A stretch of DNA of 64,000 bases from Chamaecrista fasciculata (GCA_003254925.1 QANZ01004351.1:1-64000), one strand, 5' to 3'. Positions 23,574 through 35,453 are shown, counted from the stretch's first letter. Numbers and translations are program-made. The notes: generated from the letters alone by a model not told the origin.

Positions 23574-24489
23574 GTGGTGTTGGATATGGCTCTAGGTTTT
23601 TGGTGTATACGGCCTGCGTGTCGTCTCCCTCTATCCGATGTAATTTTACTTTTCATTCTATACCTCAATGTAACTGGGGTTTACTCTCTTGTAATTTTAC
23701 TTTTCTTTTTAGAAAAATTCTCTCATTGGCTTGGGAGAATTATTAGGATAGGTGGGCCATATCTAAACACGATATATATCTGTTTTACATTTAGTTTGTA
23801 TGTGATACAAAGCGCTAGATGTATGTTTAGGACGCGATTTTAACATGCTGTTTACCCCGTTTTGGCGCAACAACTTCGTATACGATACGAGCGTGGGATT
23901 TTGCATATGATGCAAGATCCGTGCACATGTTTATATATGTATGTGATACATGGGGTGATAAACATGTGGCATGACTCGTTTAATTTTTAAAGGAGTTTTA
24001 AAATTAAACTATAAAAGCGGAACTTTTTTAAAATATCAAACCCTTTTAGAAAATCTTAAGTTTTAATGCCATCAATAAAACACCCTGTTGAAATCTTGTT
24101 CATCGTAGATAGGTGATCGCCCTCCGCGACACGTATCTACATTGACCTTGAGGAGACACGAGTGAATGGGGGTTTTCAATTCGACGCCCATTGAAATCAT
24201 GGATCATTAAATGAGGTGATCGCCCTCCGCGACACGTGTTTAAGTGATGCCTTGGTGATATGGGGCTGGGCTTCGGCCTCGTCGTTTGGGCCTTGCCATT
24301 CACAAATTTTATTGTGTTACTTAATGGGGCTATCAAAACGGTTTTGGGCCTCAAGGCATTAGATGGGATAAACATGCCGTGTCATAAGATGATACAGTCC
24401 CATAAAGATCTAAGAGTCACATAGAGATGTGATTGGTAAGGAGTTACCTACCTAAATAGCCAAAGGATGCATGATCGCCCTCCGCGACG
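23574..24489 (+). ncRNA. Copia 4 leader: small ORF and three bulged-A hairpins
   Basis: The hairpins lie at 24113-24132, 24216-24235 and 24472-24489. All contain TGATCGCCCTCCGCGAC, which folds as TCGC, loop CCTCC, GCGA, with outer GTG/CAC in the first two and a bulged A. The ORF at 23574-23843 (89 codons) repeats the start of the copia 3 leader ORF. Hairpin sequences here are identical to one another although the coding region of the element is ruined. Confidence 0.55.
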
Positions 24490-24611
24490 GTAAACTTTGG
24501 TGAAATATGGGTCTTAGCCACCAATAATAAATTTTACTGGGTTTTATAAAATGGTGGATATATATATAATTCCTGTTGTTTAAAACTTTTCATATCTTAA
24601 GTTGTAGAATT

Positions 24612-25180
24612 AATGGGAACAAAATAATTCATCACTATCACTGCGATTTGTCCTTGAGAAGGACAAGTTGTCTAGGACAAAATTCCTTAACTGGTATTGT
24701 AATTTGAGAAGTGTTCTCAACCCAACGAAGGAAGCTGCTGACTTCCTCGACTGGTTTTGTAATTTGAGATTTGTTCTCACCCAACGAAAGGAAATTTTAT
24801 GTCCTAGAAATCCCTCCCCTGAAGAGCATGCCAAGGACGTGCCAAGAGCTCAAAGAACTGCTTGGAGAAGCACTTCAATGACTCTGTGGACGTTACTTGC
24901 CTTGATGCTAGCCACAATAGTTCAAGGAGTTGAACACGGGAATATTGTTGGCTGTTGAGATGGTCACACATCTCAGGGAAACGTTCCAAAATCAGGGAAA
25001 GGGAAGGGCAAAGGAAAGAGGAAAGGAGACGCCGAGTTTGGTGAGACCAAGCCAGCGGCTGAGCCTAACCCACTACCTACCAAGAAGGCAAGGCTTTCAA
25101 AGGATGCAATTTGCCTTTTGAGAAATTGCAAATTGTATTGGGAAGATCAAAAGAATAAAAGGAGATGAGATCTCTACTTC
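24612..25180 (+). pseudogene. Copia 4 gag remnant
   Basis: It starts ATGGGAACAAAAT. A segment of about 75 bp is tandemly duplicated (FLNWYCNLRSVL then FLDWFCNLRFVL). Most of the gag core is deleted, joining VTHLRETFQ to the basic KGRAKERGK linker. The zinc knuckle is broken. Not functional. Confidence 0.75.
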
Positions 25181-26331
25181 TGGTATCTTCGTTATAGACG
25201 TTCACTTGTCTACTATAACTGCTTGGGTATTAGATACAGCATGTGGTTTTCACATTTGATGTGAAGGGTCTTAGAGACAGTAGAAAGCTGAACAGAAGCG
25301 AGATGAACCTACAAGTGGGCAATAGAGCAAGGGTTGCTGCTGTTGTTGTGGGAACATGCGAGCTTGTTTAGCCCTCTGGGCTTAACATATTGTTATCATG
25401 TACCTTCTTTAAGGTTCAAACAATGCTTCTCTTTCTTATTTAATAAGGAAGGTTTTACATGTGTGTGAACTGAAAAGAATGGTGTTCGATTAATTAAGAT
25501 GATGTTTATTTGCTTATGCGATTTGCAAGATAAACATTGCATCTTGAAATTTGAACGTTAACACGATAACAATATCTATAACACTGATACAAAAAGGATT
25601 AAGATTGGAGAATCTAATCCTACATACCTTTGGCATTGTCGTTTAGGCCATATAAACTAGAAACGCCTAGAGAAGCTCCATAGAGATGGACTTCTAAGCT
25701 CATTTGATTTTGAATCATATGATGCTTGCGAATCTCGCTTACTTGGAAAATGACAAAGGCGCCTTTCACTGGCCACAGTGAGAGGGCATCTGACTTATTG
25801 GGGATCATACATAGTGATGTATGAGGACCCATGAGTACCCAAGCTGAAGGAGGTTACTCTTACTAGCTGCTTCAATAGGTTTGACTTGGGCTACCTATTA
25901 AAGCATAAGTTAGAGTCTTTTGAAATAGAGATTTCAAAGAGAAGTAGAGAGCTAACTTGACAAGAAAATCAAGGTCTTTCGATCCGATCGAGAAGACGAG
26001 CATTTGAGTCAAGAATTTGTTGATCATCTTAGAAGCTGTGAGATGGTCTCACGACTTACCCCTTCTGAAACCCCATGGTGATGGTGTTTCTGAAAGGAGG
26101 AATCGAACTCTATTTGATATGGTTCGATCTATGATGATTCAAACCGATCTTCCGCGATCCTTTTGAGGATATGTTTTAGAAGCCACCGCGTTCACACTTA
26201 ACCGTGTTCCGTCTAAGGCAGTTGAGAAGACACCATATGAGATATGGATGGGAAGAGTCCCATAGTGTCTTATCTCAAAATTTGGGGATGCGAAGTTTAC
26301 GTTAAGCAAACGATAAACTATCTCCCAAAAG
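25181..26331 (+). pseudogene. Copia 4 protease-integrase remnant
   Basis: Aligned by eye to copia 1: protease region (WVLDTACGFH-like at 25225), the segment missing in copia 1 (25285-25390), integrase zinc-binding region (25620-25750) and core pieces to 26300. There are stops and small indels throughout and no open frame above 80 codons. Confidence 0.75.
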
Positions 26332-28233
26332 GTGCTTGTAGGGTATCCCAAGGAAACAAGGGGTTACTACGTTTACTGCCCATCTGACAACAAAGTGTTT
26401 GTAGTCAGAAGTGGATTCTCTCTAGAGAAGGATCTTGTTTCCAAAAGAAACAGTGGGAGTAAGGTAGATCTTGAAGGAGTTCAAGATTCACAAAGCACTT
26501 CAGAGGCACAGACGGAAACTAGAGAAGAACCACAAGGTGTTGTGGAAGCTCTTCTAATAACACAAGGACAACGAAGTTCTGATAGAACACGTTCTCAATT
26601 TCAAAGATGTGGATCTTTGGTCATTGAGAGCAGGGATGTGTTGCTCATGGAGCGTGGTGAGCCTACCACCTATCAAGAAGCTATCGTGGATCCCAACTCT
26701 GAGAAATGGGTTGAAGCCATGAAGGCTGAGATGCAATCCATGTACAACAACAAGGTATGGACCTTGGTCACTTCACCCGAAGGGGGTAAAACCCGTAGGG
26801 TGCAAGTGGGTTTTCAAAGAGAAAATAGACATGGATGGCAACATCAACGTCTTCAAGGCGAGGCTAGTTGCAAAGGGTTTACGCAACGTCATGGGATGAC
26901 GAAACGTTCTCGCCTGTTGCAATAGCCAAGTCCATTAGGATCCTGCTTGCCATAGCCGCATATTATGAATATGAGATATGGCAAATGGATGTCAAAACAG
27001 CATTCCTTAGAGGAAGGCTGCCCTAGGATGTGTACGTGACACAACCTGAGGGGTTTGTATGTCCAGAGGAACCAGTAAAGGTGTGCAAGCTTTGGAAATC
27101 CATTTATGGATTAAAGCGAGCATCACGGAGTTGGAATCATCGTTTTGATGAGATAATCAAAGGAGTTTGGCTTCTTAACAAAACGCTGACGAGCCTTGTG
27201 TTTACAAGAAGGTTAGTGGGAGCACGATTGTGTTCTTGGTGCTATATGTCAATGACATATTGCTCATTGGAAATAATATTCCAACCTTAAAGATTGTGAA
27301 TCTTGGTTGTGAAAATTGTTCTCAATGAAGGACTTAGAAGCTGCCTATATTCTAGGCATTGAGATCTATGGAGATAGATCTTGTAGGTTTCTTTGATTGA
27401 GTCAGAGTACGTACTTGGATGAGGTACTGAAGGGGTTCAGTATGCAAGACTCCAAGGGGATTCATGCTGATGAATCAAGGATTGACCCTGAGCAAGAAAC
27501 AGTGTCCCAAGACACTTGTTGAGCAAGGGCGCATGAGTGGCATCCCTTATGCTTCGGCAATAGGATCCATCATGCTGTGTACTCGACCCGATGTGTCGTT
27601 TGCCCTGAGCGTGACAAGCCGGTTCCAACAAGACCCTGTTGAGTATCATTGGACCGCTGTCATAAGCATCCTTGAGTACTTAGGAAGAACTAAGGATGAA
27701 TTCTTGGTTTATGGTGGAATTAATGTGTAAGGAGTTACACAGGTGCCCGTTTTCCAAAACCTACCAAGATGTATCTAAATCGCAGTATGGATACGTGTTT
27801 CTCCTGAACAGATAGCATCGTGAGTTGGAAAGAGTTTCCAAGCAGAGAGCACGATTGCTGATTCTACAACAAAAGGGTTGGTTGCGTGGAGACGCAGACC
27901 GTAAAACTAGTGTCTGAGGTGTGGTTGGTGGTCACCCTGTGGAGACAGGAAAACACCAAATGGGATTGGATCCCCACTGATGTTCCGACAGTGATATATA
28001 TATATATATATGCACTCAGACATGATCACCTAGAGATGGTGATATCAAGATATGATAAGGTAGCAAACGAGGATGATGTTGCCGATCCTCTTATGACAAT
28101 GTTAGGAACAGTAATGTCATACGAGACCCCAGCACAGGTCTTACATGAAGAGTCATGTAATGTCAAATGGGGATTAGACACATTAATGGATGTTCTTAGT
28201 GTAGGAACAGTTTGATTAATGATTGTACCTAGT
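26332..28233 (+). pseudogene. Copia 4 RT-RNase H remnant
   Basis: The RT N-terminal part is open at 26332-26925, continues at 27030-27290, and RNase H pieces lie at 27464-27730 and beyond. At 27245 the catalytic YVDD box reads YVND, losing a metal-binding Asp. The RNase H end is scrambled and holds a (TA)n run near 27991-28011. Not functional. Confidence 0.8.
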
Positions 28234-28364
28234 GCAAGTGGGAGTCTGTTGGAGATTGTGCCCTAGGGCCAATCATTTTGAGAATATGTTTTGAACATAT
28301 TGATTAATTTATGGAGATAAATTAATGGTTATCATATTATTAGCATGTTTACTATGATAACAGT
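28234..28364 (+). repeat. Copia 4 polypurine tract and 3' LTR stub
   Basis: GCAAGTGGGAGTC (28234-28246) followed by 118 bp of LTR from TGTTGGAG to GATAACAGTCC. The break at 28364 is the right limit of the retrotransposon stack. Confidence 0.85.
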
Positions 28365-28377
28365 CCTTTGCATCCTA

Positions 28378-28561
28378 AAACATTTTCATAATTATGTACT
28401 CTAGTTTTAAAAAGATATCCTTGCAAAACATTTTTATCAACGAAGTGATTCGAAATTTTGCAAAGCTTCAAAAGCTAATAGTCCAGAATTGTTCAACTAT
28501 TGAAGAACTTATTATGATCACTGAGGACAAGTATGTATATGAAGGAGATAGAGCTAGTTGA
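28378..28561 (+). pseudogene. LRR fragment of a resistance-gene-like protein
   Basis: An open stretch of about 60 codons ending at TGA reads FAKLQKLIVQNCSTIEELIM, then ITEDKYVYEG. The pattern LxxLxVxNCxxIEELI is typical of LRR units in plant CC-NBS-LRR disease-resistance proteins of the RPS2/At4g27220-like group. There is no NB-ARC domain nearby, so this is at most an exon scrap or a pseudogene remnant. The assignment rests on one and a half repeats. Confidence 0.4.
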
Positions 28562-30547
28562 TGTGCCGACACTGACATATATATGCAAAAACCTAGGAAG
28601 CACGTGTACATGGAATATGGAGCCATATCCGTACCTGGTACGTATCAGGTACGGATATGTGAGCAATACACTAAGATACGTACTTGGTACGTATACAGAA
28701 AAGACGATACAAAGTATTGATACGGAGAAGATGTAGGGTATGCTAGAAGAAGCTTCTAATTTCGCAAACACAAGAAGCTTGAATGTTTGCGAAATTAGAG
28801 ACAGATTGAATGTTTTCTATCATTCCCAAATCCTTCCTTAAACTAATTTGCTTGAATGTTTGCGAAATTAGAAGCTTCTTTCAGCATGGGTTTGGGAGAA
28901 GATCAAGATGATGCACAATCACTATTTTCTGTATTGTAGGGGATGCTGAAAGAAGCCTCTTCGAAGGATTTGGGAATCATGGGTTTAAGTTTAAGAAAGA
29001 GAGATGACATAACTTATTGGAGATAAGGGGTAAAGTTATATAATTTTTTTTAATTACTTTTTGTTAAACGGTAAGTCATTAATAGTTTAATACAAACCAA
29101 AAGGAAAAAGAGTTCACTTACTACTTTTCTACACTCTTTTTTGTTTGGTCGAAAAGTCCCACTTCTAATTTTATTCTTTTAAAACTTTATATACGTTTTT
29201 TTATTATAGCTTTGTGATTTTTATTTTTTTAAATATTTTTATCCTTTATTATATAAGAAAATATTTATTATATAATATATATATATTATGCTGTCCCCAT
29301 ACTCTATTTTTTAAAACATTGTCGTATACTACACCTGTGTCCGTATCAGTGCACGTACCCGTACCCATATACATGCAACATAAGAAAACATAATGTTGCC
29401 TTTGTCATCTTTAGAGCTTCTAAAGGTACATAAATTCCTAAAATAAAATCTTTACGTTTTCATAAAGAAAAAGCAACCCAACTAAGATACATCTAAAGTG
29501 ATTAAGACTGATGGATTCAATTAAGAAATGAAAAGAATGAGTGCTATAAACAATTTAAGGACATCTTTAAAGTCATTAAAAACTAATTGTTATAATTAAA
29601 TTAAATTAATTTCTTCAAATAATCCACGTCTTTAACCTTATTCAAAATAATCAAAATTTTGTTATTTCTCATCAATGTTGATATGCCATGCCACAAATAT
29701 ATATAGATATGTATGCATTAAGACACTTATTTGTGGCATGTATAATATATATACAAGTATGCTATATGTAAATATTATTGTTAAATATAAAATAAAGAAT
29801 TACTTTTATTACAATTTTTAATAAAAAAATGTGAAATGATGATAAATTATTTCGTTTTTGGAATAACGTTTTAATATTTTTATACTAAAATAAAAGGTAG
29901 TTTGAGTCCTACCCATACATTTTTTTTTTGTCAGAATAATTCATATCAAATGAAACTCAATCAAACATCAAGGAGAAAAACAATAATATAGATCTAACAA
30001 GCACTCTTAGGAAAAGATTACAATAGTACAGTTTTTTACATATGTGCAACATTCAAATGTAATAATTTGGATGAAATTTTAAAAGCAAACTTGAACCAGG
30101 GGGAAACTATCTCCATTAATTAATTCACAAATTCAATAATTACTAATCAATTATTAAATAATTTAATTACTAAATAATATAAATATTTGGTTGAAGTATA
30201 CTTTTGGTCTTATAATTTTTGCTCATGTCTCAATTTGTTAGGAATAATTAGCATTATTATTATTTTTAATGTTAGTAATTCAAAAATTAAGGAGTATGGG
30301 CACGGTTGAGCTCTTGACCGAGTCTTTTGGGAATTGATTTTATTTTGATTATTGTATTTATTTAATTATGAGTTTGCTAGCAAGGAATAGATTTTAGGAA
30401 GATTTTTGAATTATCTTTTCTGTTATTCTCACAATCTGTTTGAGATATCTTTCAGATTTGTGATTGATTTTAGAGTATTTGATTAGGATTTGAGTATGAT
30501 CTTTTAGATATTTTGAATTCATGTACTCCCAGGGTTTGCTGATTGAA
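28562..30547. other. AT-rich spacer with perfect inverted repeats
   Basis: Contains a 13-bp perfect inverted repeat around GTACGTAT (28625-28637/28646-28658) and a 22-bp perfect inverted repeat (28749-28770/28857-28878). A shorter third copy of the latter motif lies at 28784-28799. From 29000 to 30180 only AT-rich sequence is seen. 30190-30250 resembles the inverted-repeat element arms at 32700 and 57880. No gene recognised. Confidence 0.5.
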
Positions 30548-30552
30548 TAAGA

Positions 30553-32674
30553 TGTTGGAGATTGTGCCCTAGGGCCAATCATTTTATAAATATGTTTTTT
30601 GAACATATGGATTAATTTATAGAGATAAATTAATGGTTATCATATTATTAGCATGTTTACTATGATAGCGTCCGTGGTTAATTATGAGATAATTAATCTA
30701 AAACTGTCCCTGGTCGATTGTTTTCGTGGGAGCGAAAATGAACTAAGATCAGCATGACCTCGGTGCATAGAGATGCACGCACTAGATGCTGGAATGAGAG
30801 TCATGGTGCAATTACGTAAGGGGTTACGAGTTGCTGGACTGACCCGGAGAGTCCTGCATGGGTTTAGTCATCAGCTTGCCTCTCCTGTACGCCTGTCACG
30901 ACGCCTTAGATCTGAGGTCATCATTATTCCGGCGTTGCAGTTGTCAGACTTTGGCTTAGTCTAACGTTGCCCGTAGCAGGGTAGCCATAAGGGCTAAGTA
31001 CGGGTTTGGTTGATTGCCGTGCTGAGGAATGTGGATTGGCCAAGATGGGATTTTGTCCCTCATTAAATGAGAGATATCTAACTGGCGCCCTCGATGAGTC
31101 TGTCCAGGAAAATGCGTGGCCACGCTGGGAATTGGGACTTACTCAGGAAATCGAGAAAGTTGAGGTTTGGATTATGGATGACTTTCCTGTGCCTAATCCA
31201 TGACCAAGATATCGTGTGACAATAGGGTCTATGACAAGGTGGTACTAAGGTTAAGTCGGTTTTGGTAAAAACGATAACTCACGTGTTTTGGGTAGTCGTG
31301 ATGGCTTGCTAGAGTCCGCTCACGACTTGTAAGTCATAGAGATGGCTTGCTGCCAACTTCACGTGAGGCCTGCTGGGTCACACATGAGCAGGATCAGGAC
31401 ACCGCTTAAAGGGACACGAATTAGGGTTAATTCGTGGGTCACTCCGGTGACACAATTTAAGACATAGCAAAATGTCTGGGACATTAAGTCTTGTCTTAAG
31501 TAATCTACAGTTGTGATATATTTAAATTTGTAGGACAAGTTTATATATATAATAATTGTTAAATGGTTAATAGGGATTAATCCATTTACAATTATAATAT
31601 TAGGGAATAATAAATCAAATAAGGTTCCTAAAAGTTAGGAGATTATTGATTTATAAAATTCACTAATATTGGATAAGAGGGTGGCGCCTCTTTTAGTGAT
31701 TTTATTAATAAAAATTGTTTTATTAATTTAAATCATGAGTTTGAATTTGAATTTGATTCAAGATTTGAATTAAAGATATTAGGGTAATATTTTAATTCAA
31801 TAAAGAATTTAAATTCAAGATTCAAATTTGAATTAAAGATATTAAGGTAATATTTTAATTCAAAAACATTGGAAGATAATAAGTTGGTTAAGACTTCCTA
31901 AGAGTTAGGAATGTTTTTGATTTATTAAATTCCTAAGGATAATAGAGGGCATATGGCGCATAAATTGAGGATCTTGGAAGATTTGATCTTCCAATTTGAT
32001 TCTCCAAGATTGCAATTTGAATTTGAATTGAAATATTATGGTAATATTTTAATTAGATATTCAAGTCCTAAAATATGATATTATTGTAATGTCATGATTT
32101 TAGAATTATAAAATTCCCTATTTTTGGTAATTATATGAGTCTAAAGTCGCCTAGCCCAAGACCTAATTTTTGGAAGTGCAATTTTCTCTTCCTCCTTGTA
32201 GAGAGAGAGAAAATCGCCTCCTTGCTTCCTAGAGAGAGAATTCGAATTTTCCTAAAGAGTTAGAGTAAAATTCGACTTGTAGAAATTAGGGTTTTGAGAG
32301 AAGAAAAACCAAAGGGGTTTTGTTATTGTCTTCTCCACTTATGCGCCACCATCAATTTGGTTCAAGAAGGAGTTCTTGAATCAAAAACTCTGTAGATTTG
32401 GTCCCTTGTTCTTTTGGAGAAAGGAACAGAAGGCTAGCACCTTGGTGTCCGATAAACTGTTCGTGTGGATCACCGGTGGAGGAAGGACACTGATAGTGGA
32501 CTTCTCGAACTCGCCTAAGTACAACCAAGCCGATTGAAACTTTGAGGTATACCACTTATCTAACGAGTTTTAAATTCAACTAGCGGATCTCGGGTGGGAA
32601 ATCTTGGGCAGCGCATAAAAATTTTGTTTATACTTTTTCTTCCGCTGCGTGTTTTGCGCCGGGATTTCCCAACA
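30553..32674 (+). repeat. Solo LTR of the copia family with 5-bp target duplication
   Basis: A complete LTR (2122 bp, TGTTGGAG...TCCCAACA) with no primer site or internal region. It is flanked by the perfect direct repeat TAAGA (30548-30552, 32675-32679). This is the signature of LTR-LTR recombination after a normal insertion. It is the only cleanly bounded member of the family here and fixes the LTR ends used for the other copies. Confidence 0.93.
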
Positions 32675-32679
32675 TAAGA

Positions 32680-34640
32680 TGGATGCGTTCCCCTCCAAAA
32701 AATAAAATCCCATCACAATTTGGCCTCATAACTTTTTTGTTGCAATTTTGGTCCCATATCTTTTGCTCATGTTACAAATTACTTGGTCCCATATTTTTTG
32801 GTTAGGTTACAGAATTGATATCATATTTTTACAAAAAGTTCCATCATCAATGTTAGTCAGAATGCACAAGGAAAAATACCAAGAGGGGGTGAGTTGGAAA
32901 TTAAAACTTTTTCCTTAAATAAAAACTAATTTTAAAACAGTTCCTCTAAGTTAAATTCCTTTAGCAATTTCTTTCTAAATACAGTTCTTTAGCGAAAACA
33001 GTTCCTCTACCTTTAGTAGTTTCTTTCTAAACACAGTTCCTTAGCGAAAACAGTTTCTCATATGAAATAGTTCCTGAAAGAAAACAGTTCCTTAACTCGT
33101 AAAAGATCAAGTGCAGAATATAAAAGAAATTAGAGAAGGAGAACAACACAACCAACTTTATACTGGGTTAGAGTAAGATACTAATCCCTATCAAAGAATT
33201 TTCTCTTAGACCTACGTTCATTCCCCAAGCACAAAGCAAGGGATTTTTATCTTATGGGTAAACTAACCAAAATTACAATTTGGAAGACAACCACTCACGG
33301 ATCACCCTAAGGTTTCACAAGTCTCTCTTTTACAGTTTCCCAAACCACAAGCCCTCACGAGTAACAACAAGGTTCCTATAACAACTCCTCTTACAGTGCA
33401 ACCACTTACGGATCACCACTAGGGTTTCACAACAACCGAGGAAGGCAACATATTACCACTAGGAGGTAAACGAACGAATCAAAGGTATCAAGATGAATAG
33501 AATTAGTTTCTCTCACAAAGAGAATGTTTCGCACAAAGTGAATGATCACTAAGATCGATTTCCACAAAGGATTACACAACTAATGTGATAGAAGCCTCTC
33601 AGCACTTAGCAACTTGAATGATAGTCTTTCAGTGAATCATTGCCTTGAATATTTAAAGTCTTCAGCCTTTTATACTTGAGCAATCTTGCTTTCTCGATAA
33701 GGAAGATTTTTGTCTTGAAGTCCCAACGGCTAGGAACAAATAATCTTCATTGAAATTCGATTTCCCTTGGTCTTCTCATAATTTTAATCGTCCTTCCAAG
33801 TATGCTCAGCTGACATTGAGTGCATATGAACGTTGAGCATCAATCAGCTTAAGCAAATTTCCAGAGTTTAAATTGTTTCCTTATAGAGTTCCTGATCTAC
33901 AAATAAAGTAATAAATTAGGTTTTTTTTTTGTCTGAAACATAATTCATTCAAAAGTAAGGCAAATCCACTTATAGTGAATAGTGAATAGTTAATGATAAG
34001 ATAGATAATCAGTGCTTGATTAGACATTAATTAGGTGTTTAGCGCCTATTTGAAATCTTTCCATAAATTGTTCTTTAATCACATCTTCAATTAACTCAAA
34101 CAAGGATAAGTTCGCAATCTCAATTGATTTCGCATATAACCTTCAAATTTTCGCCATTTATAATTCTCATGATCAGATATATATTTAAATATATAAAAGT
34201 AAGAATTTTTGGTATTTATCAAAACATAAAATAAGATAAATTAAAATAGATTAAAAAAAAGATTAAATAGCACTTAATTCTTAAAGGGGCATTTATACAA
34301 AATTTATCCCAAGTATTCCCAACAATCAATTCTACTGGACCTACATATATGAGATTATTTTTCACTTGATCCAAAGATATGAGACCAATTCTGCAACTTG
34401 ACTAAAAGATATTAGACTAATTTTACAACTTGGCCCAAAGATAAGATGTTCTATTTCATCCAAAATTGAAACCTGTATCTGACTAATGACGTGGGGTTTA
34501 GTAGAGGGGGTTAGTCTTTTACAACATAGTGAACTCATGTTCCAAGTTAAGAGAGATGCTCATATGTAATACTTGACCGTGTCTCAAATAGAATTGCCTC
34601 TAATAGAGAATACCTGTAAAAAAAACATAAGGAAAAAAAT
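32680..34640. repeat. Inverted-repeat element with an inserted unit, unclassified
   Basis: Arms at about 32700-32860 and 34330-34490 are related in opposite directions (TTTTGGTCCCATATCTTTTG versus the complement of AAGATATGAGACCAATT). Between them, about 32870-34315, lies a block with repeated AGTTCCTCTA/AACAGTTCC units and motifs such as AAGAGGGGGTGA, which resemble plant retroelement LTR sequence. No coding frame. Class and exact limits are uncertain. Confidence 0.4.
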
Positions 34641-34745
34641 CTGTATCTAAATTTTATTTTGAATTTTGCCGGTTTATTATTGATCCTTCTTCCTCCAATT
34701 ACGATATGAAAATATAGCCATAATTGACAAGTTTTTGAACTCTAA

Positions 34746-35177
34746 GGGTCTGATTGGTTGCCCTGTTTCCTGTTTCCATTTTCACTGAAAACAGAAAATA
34801 TGACTGAAAAAGGAAATGTTTTGTACAGTTTTTTTTGAAAATGTTTTCTGGAAACATTTCCTAAAACAGGCTGAAAAAGGAAACGTCAAAAGGACGTTTC
34901 CAGTATTTTCAAAAACAAACTTATGATATTTTGCAACATTAAACAAAAGTAAACTATTTAATCATGTTAATATCATCATTTAGTTATAATCAAACTTAAA
35001 AACATATAAAAATTAACGTTATTCAAGTTAACATAATTTAAATATGAAAAAAAACGATTTTTTGACTTTATAAAACAAACATTTCTTAAATATTGAAAAT
35101 TTTGAAATGAAAATAGAATTCCAGAAATGGAAACAGAAAATAAAAACAAGAAACATTTTCTTAAACCAATCAGGCCC
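34746..35177. mobile_element. Harbinger/Tourist-like MITE
   Basis: A 432-bp element with ends GGGTCTGATTGGTT and AACCAATCAGGCCC and a TAA target duplication on both sides (34743-34745, 35178-35180). The TIR type and 3-bp TAA target fit PIF/Harbinger MITEs. The inside is AT-rich with an inner TTTCC/GGAAA inverted repeat and no transposase. Confidence 0.8.
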
Positions 35178-35453
35178 TAAGATTTTCATTGCAATTAGAC
35201 ATTTTTCCAATTCCTTTCCTTTTGAAATGCGCTTCCGATTTATATATTACTTGCAAAAGTGAAACTAGAAAAAATAAAGAATAAAGTTATATATCCTTGA
35301 TGTAAGTTTTATTCAAATTTTAAAACTTCCAAATTTACTATATTTTAATTTTACTTATGTACTAAATACCTATTATAAAGTATTGGATATCAGATACTTT
35401 AATTATTCGTTAATTTTGGACAGACATTTGATATTCAAAGTAATACTTATATT

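Larger units (their letters stand above)
20979..28364 (+). mobile_element. Copia element 4, heavily decayed
   Basis: 5' LTR (20979-23061), primer site (23063-23074), leader, remnants of gag, integrase, RT and RNase H, polypurine tract (28234-28246) and only 118 bp of 3' LTR. Every coding part has stops, frameshifts and deletions. The 3' LTR breaks at 28364 into non-copia sequence, and none of the right halves of the surrounding elements appears beyond it. Confidence 0.88.

Noticed and set aside
35028-35210. 60-codon minus ORF
   Set aside because: Lies in the Harbinger-type MITE, low-complexity composition.
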